DNA from: Thermoplasmata archaeon
GTDB lineage: Archaea > Thermoplasmatota > Thermoplasmata > SG8-5 > JAGLSY01
DNA: 9,474 bases
Reading direction: 5' to 3'
Assembly: GCA_023137005.1 (NCBI GenBank)
Contig: JAGLQE010000224.1
Span: 1 to 9,474 of the forward strand
Positions 6,704 through 9,474 of this stretch are shown in pieces; the stretch's first letter is position 1; each line of letters starts with the position of its first letter. The notes beneath the pieces are model-generated. The model was not told the DNA's origin. It did not search any database and saw only the letters and a program-made list of their open reading frames with translations. The position numbers were made by a program, and so were the translations under genes.

Positions 6704-8020
6704 ATGGGACCTGAGGATATCATGCCAATGACTGACGAGGACAGAAAAAAAGCTATAGAGACCTTCCTGGATGAATATTCCATCACTTACAGGGATCATC
6801 TAGGAGCCAAGGACACGGACGAACGGCACCTGCCTTTGGTGTACAAGGGCTTTCCTTTCGTGATCGAGGCCTATCTTCATCCCAATCACAGCGTCACTGT
6901 CCTTCTCAAAAAAAGCAATCGATCCAGGATACTGGTTGTAGAAGGAGAGTTCGAAGATATAAGGAATATGATCTATGAGAAAAGTTTTGATTTCCTTCAG
7001 ATATTTCCGCCCTATACCCGATGGACCACGGACGAGGCACAACGCATGGCCATCGTGGATGCTGAGAGGGACCTGACCGAGAGTCGCCGCCTGGAGCTTA
7101 TCAGCGGGATAGAGATGCATATAGATGATGTCAAGAAGGAAGCAGAGAATATACTGAAACTCAATCCCTGGCTCGATGAGCAGTCCAAGGCACAGGCCGA
7201 GAAGATGATTAAAGCCCGGGAACTGATAACCGAATTGTATCGGGAGATGGAGACCGACGAGACAGAGAGATTTGCCAGATACGAGAAGGAGCTGATGGAT
7301 ATCCAGGCCTTCGAGAGAGTGGAGATAGAGGCCATTGCCTCGGAGATGGAGGTCGAGGTGGAGACAGCTGTCGGAGAAATGGAAGAACAGTTCAGTGAGA
7401 TAGAGAACCAATTCAATGAAATTGAGGGTAATTTCGAGGAACTTAAGGATAATGTGAATGATTCCATCCAGGACTTGAAGAAAGACATGGAGAATATTGA
7501 TAGCCTCAGGATTAGATTGGTCGAAGCCTTCTCCACAATGGAGAACCTAGAAGCGAAGATGGATAATATGGACAGCTCCGACGATCTGGTGGATGATATC
7601 AAAGAACTGAGAGAGACTGGCCGCAAAGCCAATAACAAGATCAAGAACTCTGAAAAAGACATAAGGGACCTGAAGAAGAGCATCGTTGTCTCCGAGGAGA
7701 TCAAGGACACCGTGTTCAGAGACAGTAAAAGAATTCACAATCTCAATGAGCGCACCACGGATCTGGAAAAGCAAATTGAGAAACTCGAGGCAAAAAAATC
7801 CAAGAAAACAGAGAACGAGGTCAAGGCTCTGCAAAAAAGGCTTGACAAGATGGACAAGGATCTGAACAAGATGGTGGAGAAGGCCGTGATCTTCGAGCTG
7901 GAGGCCAGAAAACCTGTTTATGAAGAGGTTCCACCGCCGCCTTCAACCCCGCCAAAAGGGGCTACTGTCAAGCGAACGACCAAGAAGACCACCACCAAAA
8001 AGACTAAGAAATCAAAGTGA
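6704..8020 (+). CDS. Unassigned long coiled-coil protein with lysine-rich C-terminal tail
   Basis: I do not recognise this 438-residue protein. Residues about 8-105 look like a small alpha/beta domain (LPLVYKGFPFVIEAYLH, then VTVLLKK and ILVVEGEF, ending near FPPYTRW). From about 110 to 405 the sequence is almost continuously Glu/Lys/Asp/Met/Leu-rich helix with heptad-like spacing (for example EEQFSEIENQFNEIEGNFEE), so it should form a long coiled coil. A proline-rich linker (VPPPPSTPP, near 409-417) then leads to a 17-residue tail, 422-438, with eight lysines, one arginine and several threonines. There is no signal peptide or membrane segment, so it is probably cytoplasmic. The tail resembles basic nucleic-acid-binding tails, so a structural or chromosome-associated role is possible; that is inference. 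It has its own promoter. Upstream ATG 6689 would add five residues (MVGVI); ATG 6722 or 6728 are also possible starts. Confidence 0.85.
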   Translation: MGPEDIMPMTDEDRKKAIETFLDEYSITYRDHLGAKDTDERHLPLVYKGFPFVIEAYLHPNHSVTVLLKKSNRSRILVVEGEFEDIRNMIYEKSFDFLQIFPPYTRWTTDEAQRMAIVDAERDLTESRRLELISGIEMHIDDVKKEAENILKLNPWLDEQSKAQAEKMIKARELITELYREMETDETERFARYEKELMDIQAFERVEIEAIASEMEVEVETAVGEMEEQFSEIENQFNEIEGNFEELKDNVNDSIQDLKKDMENIDSLRIRLVEAFSTMENLEAKMDNMDSSDDLVDDIKELRETGRKANNKIKNSEKDIRDLKKSIVVSEEIKDTVFRDSKRIHNLNERTTDLEKQIEKLEAKKSKKTENEVKALQKRLDKMDKDLNKMVEKAVIFELEARKPVYEEVPPPPSTPPKGATVKRTTKKTTTKKTKKSK

Positions 8021-8040
8021 GAGAATGCTCCCCAAGACTT

Positions 8041-8053
8041 CAGAATTATTCTG
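8041..8053. repeat. Inverted repeat CAGAAT-T-ATTCTG
   Basis: Perfect 6-bp arms flank a single central base. This is the first of three contiguous palindromic elements (8041-8082) upstream of the HTH regulator gene. It could be an operator site or part of the 3' end of the coiled-coil transcript. Confidence 0.45.
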
Positions 8054-8071
8054 TAATATCTAAAATATTAC
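8053..8071. repeat. Inverted repeat GTAATAT-N5-ATATTAC
   Basis: Perfect 7-bp arms (8053-8059 and 8065-8071) surround CTAAA. The repeat shares one base with the palindromic element on each side. The A+T-rich arms raise the chance that it is fortuitous, but its position in an unbroken run of palindromes argues otherwise. Confidence 0.45.
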
Positions 8072-8082
8072 GTCATATGACG
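8071..8082. repeat. Perfect 12-bp palindrome CGTCATATGACG
   Basis: The palindrome is uninterrupted and ends about 17 nt before the TATA box of the HTH regulator gene. This is a natural place for an activator or autoregulator to bind. Which protein binds, if any, cannot be told from sequence. Confidence 0.55.
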
Positions 8083-8098
8083 ATATGTGATTCGACAA

Positions 8099-8107
8099 TA
8101 ATATATA
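8099..8107 (+). promoter_or_regulatory. TATA box giving a leaderless regulator mRNA
   Basis: TAATATATA is centred about 26-27 nt before the ATG at 8130. This is the normal TATA-to-start distance in archaea, so the mRNA should begin at or beside the start codon. Consistent with that, no Shine-Dalgarno precedes 8130 (the sequence is CCACCATCACCAGCCA). Confidence 0.65.
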
Positions 8108-8129
8108 GGTCATCCACCATCACCAGCCA

Positions 8130-8816
8130 ATGAATGGGATGCTAAGGGAAAAGATAGCTGGAGAGATAACGGTCTCCAATGATCCTGGAGGCACCATCAG
8201 AAAATGGAGGACCCTTTTTGAGATATCACAGAAGGACCTTGCCAACCATCTGGAGATATCAACCTCAGTGATTAGTGACTATGAGGCAGGAAGAAGACAA
8301 TCACCAGGGGTCGGAACCGTCAAGAAGATAGTTGATGGTTTGCTTTTCATTGACGAATCCAGAGGCGGCCAGATCTCCAGACAGTTCAAGGCAGATATCG
8401 GCATAGAGGCCATCATCGGGATGGGCGAGTTCCCAAGATCCATTGATGCAGAGGAGTTTTGTGGCCTCATAGAGGGTGAATGTATAAATCCAGATATTGG
8501 CCTTCACAGGGGGATCAATGGTTTCACACTGATCGACAGCCTGAAGGCCATAACCACACTGTCCTCGGAAGATTATATGAAAGTATATGGATGGAGCACT
8601 GAAAGGGCTTTGTTGTTCACTGGTGTGAAACACGGGCGGTCTCCGATGATCGCGGTTCGTGCGCATCCCCTGAAACCAGCCATGGTGGTCTACGTTAGAC
8701 CGGAGAATGTGGATGATCTAGCAATTAGATTGGCAACCTTGGAGAAGATAATTCTGGTGGTCACATCACTTTCCGGGAATGAACTATTAGAACGATTCAA
8801 AGAGATAGGTGAATGA
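8130..8816 (+). CDS. HTH (XRE-type) transcriptional regulator, linked to HMG-CoA synthase
   Basis: This 228-residue protein has an N-terminal XRE/Cro-type helix-turn-helix at about residues 22-75. The recognition region includes SQKDLANHLEIS (33-44) and VISDYEAGRR (47-56), which is the classic family pattern. The C-terminal part, about 95-228, is alpha/beta (GIEAIIGMGEFPRS, then RSPMIAVRAHPLKPAMVVYVRP) and may sense a ligand; I cannot name one. From memory, it resembles the archaeal predicted-regulator family COG1709, members of which occur next to mevalonate genes, but I could not search to confirm this. The stop codon is 20 nt before HMG-CoA synthase, so the two are probably one operon. The start at 8130 is supported by the TATA distance and predicts a leaderless transcript. 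The upstream palindromes are candidate binding sites for this protein or another regulator. Confidence 0.88.
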   Translation: MNGMLREKIAGEITVSNDPGGTIRKWRTLFEISQKDLANHLEISTSVISDYEAGRRQSPGVGTVKKIVDGLLFIDESRGGQISRQFKADIGIEAIIGMGEFPRSIDAEEFCGLIEGECINPDIGLHRGINGFTLIDSLKAITTLSSEDYMKVYGWSTERALLFTGVKHGRSPMIAVRAHPLKPAMVVYVRPENVDDLAIRLATLEKIILVVTSLSGNELLERFKEIGE

Positions 8817-8822
8817 AATAAT

Positions 8823-8827
8823 GGAGG
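8823..8827 (+). promoter_or_regulatory. Shine-Dalgarno of HMG-CoA synthase
   Basis: GGAGG lies 9 nt before the ATG at 8837, between the regulator's stop and the synthase start. The second gene of this operon therefore initiates by ribosome binding, while the first is predicted to be leaderless. Confidence 0.7.
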
Positions 8828-8836
8828 AATAGAAGG

Positions 8837-9474
8837 ATGACAATAGGCATAGTTGGATATGGAGGATATGTGCCCCGATACAGGATCACGCCGGAGAATA
8901 TCGGCAAGGTCTGGGGAATTGATGGTGCGGCTCGTGGTAAGGGCTTGGGAATCCAGATGAAATCAATACCCAGCCCCGATGAGGATGTTATCACCATTGC
9001 GGTATCGGCAGCCAGAAGAGCAATGAAAAAATGTGATGTATGCCCCGATGATATCGGCGCTGTTTATGTGGGATCGGAATCTCATCCCTATGCAGTGAAG
9101 CCTTCAGCAACTATTGTTGCTGAAGCCATAGGAGCAGCACCTGACCTTACAGCAGCGGACTTCGAGTTCGCATGCAAGGCCGGGACGGCCGCGATCCAGG
9201 CCTGCATGGGTCTGGTGTCATCCAGCATGGTGAAATATGGTATGGCCATAGGAGCCGATACTTCTCAGGGCGCACCTGGCGACCCTCTGGAATACTCGGC
9301 CTCGGCAGGAGGCGCGGCCTTCCTTATTGGTAAGGAAAATATGGTGGCCGAGATCAATCATACTGTATCGTACACCACCGATACCCCGGACTTCTGGAGG
9401 CGAGAGGGGCAGATGTATCCCAAACATGCGGGGCGATTCACAGGCGAGCCAGCTTATTTCAAGCATATCAATGC
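8837..9474 (+). CDS. mvaS: Hydroxymethylglutaryl-CoA synthase, archaeal type (3' truncated by window end)
   Basis: This enzyme condenses acetyl-CoA with acetoacetyl-CoA to give HMG-CoA, the committed entry to the mevalonate route for archaeal isoprenoid lipids. Only 212 complete codons are in the window; archaeal homologues are about 350 residues, so roughly 60 percent is seen. The thiolase-fold start [17 protein letters not shown], the segment IPSPDEDV (44-51), the Glu81 region [11 protein letters not shown] (79-89) and the nucleophile Cys113 in FACKAGTAA (111-119) are all present. Glu81 and Cys113 match the general base and acyl-accepting cysteine of characterised HMG-CoA synthases; the catalytic histidine lies beyond the window. 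The start at 8837 has a good Shine-Dalgarno. In many archaea this gene is followed by a thiolase and a small zinc-ribbon/OB-fold (DUF35) protein that channel acetoacetyl-CoA; these would be expected just past 9474. Confidence 0.95.
   Translation, partial: MTIGIVGYGGYVPRYRITPENIGKVWGIDGAARGKGLGIQMKSIPSPDEDVITIAVSAARRAMKKCDVCPDDIGAVYVGSESHPYAVKPSATIVAEAIGAAPDLTAADFEFACKAGTAAIQACMGLVSSSMVKYGMAIGADTSQGAPGDPLEYSASAGGAAFLIGKENMVAEINHTVSYTTDTPDFWRREGQMYPKHAGRFTGEPAYFKHIN

Noticed and set aside
7012..7710. 232-codon serine-rich open frame on the minus strand
   Set aside because: It is the complement of Glu/Lys-rich coiled-coil codons, which read as Ser/Leu/Phe-rich on the other strand.

Overview
The window looks like chromosomal DNA of an archaeon. 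I infer a euryarchaeal, probably Thermoplasmatota-like lineage, but no rRNA or other phylogenetic marker is present to prove it. The evidence is archaeal TATA-box promoters (one placed for a leaderless mRNA), Shine-Dalgarno sites matching the archaeal 16S tail, a complete Hel308 helicase, an archaeal-type HMG-CoA synthase behind an HTH regulator, and a large exported protein made of beta-propellers and Ig-like domains with a C-terminal anchor. All six genes are on the + strand, base composition looks uniform, and I see no mobile element, CRISPR array or RNA gene.

Layout. Positions 1-197 hold a TATA box and four consecutive inverted repeats, followed by a strong Shine-Dalgarno and a small Nudix hydrolase (198-662). 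A new promoter (about 716-724) serves a 1239-residue membrane-anchored surface protein (763-4482). Its 3' end overlaps by 14 nt the start of hel308 (4469-6589), so these two are probably co-transcribed. A separate promoter drives a 438-residue coiled-coil protein with a lysine-rich tail (6704-8020), which I cannot assign to a named family. After 109 nt containing three contiguous palindromes and a TATA box comes an HTH regulator (8130-8816). Its ATG sits about where transcription should begin. Twenty nt further on, with a good Shine-Dalgarno, HMG-CoA synthase starts (8837) and runs off the end of the window.

How the genes fit together. The last two genes look like the front of an archaeal mevalonate operon: a regulator followed by the enzyme making HMG-CoA for isoprenoid membrane lipids. 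Hel308 is a DNA-repair and fork-processing helicase, and the Nudix protein has a housecleaning-type active site. The surface protein has no obvious metabolic link to its neighbours.

The most unusual items are: (1) a complete seven-bladed WD40 propeller inserted inside one blade of a BNR/sialidase-like propeller in an exported, heavily sequon-bearing protein; (2) a run of four inverted repeats, containing a repeated GAAC-N3-GTTC palindrome, between the promoter and start codon of the Nudix gene; (3) a palindrome cluster just upstream of the leaderless regulator gene; (4) an unassigned long coiled-coil protein ending in a histone-tail-like basic segment.
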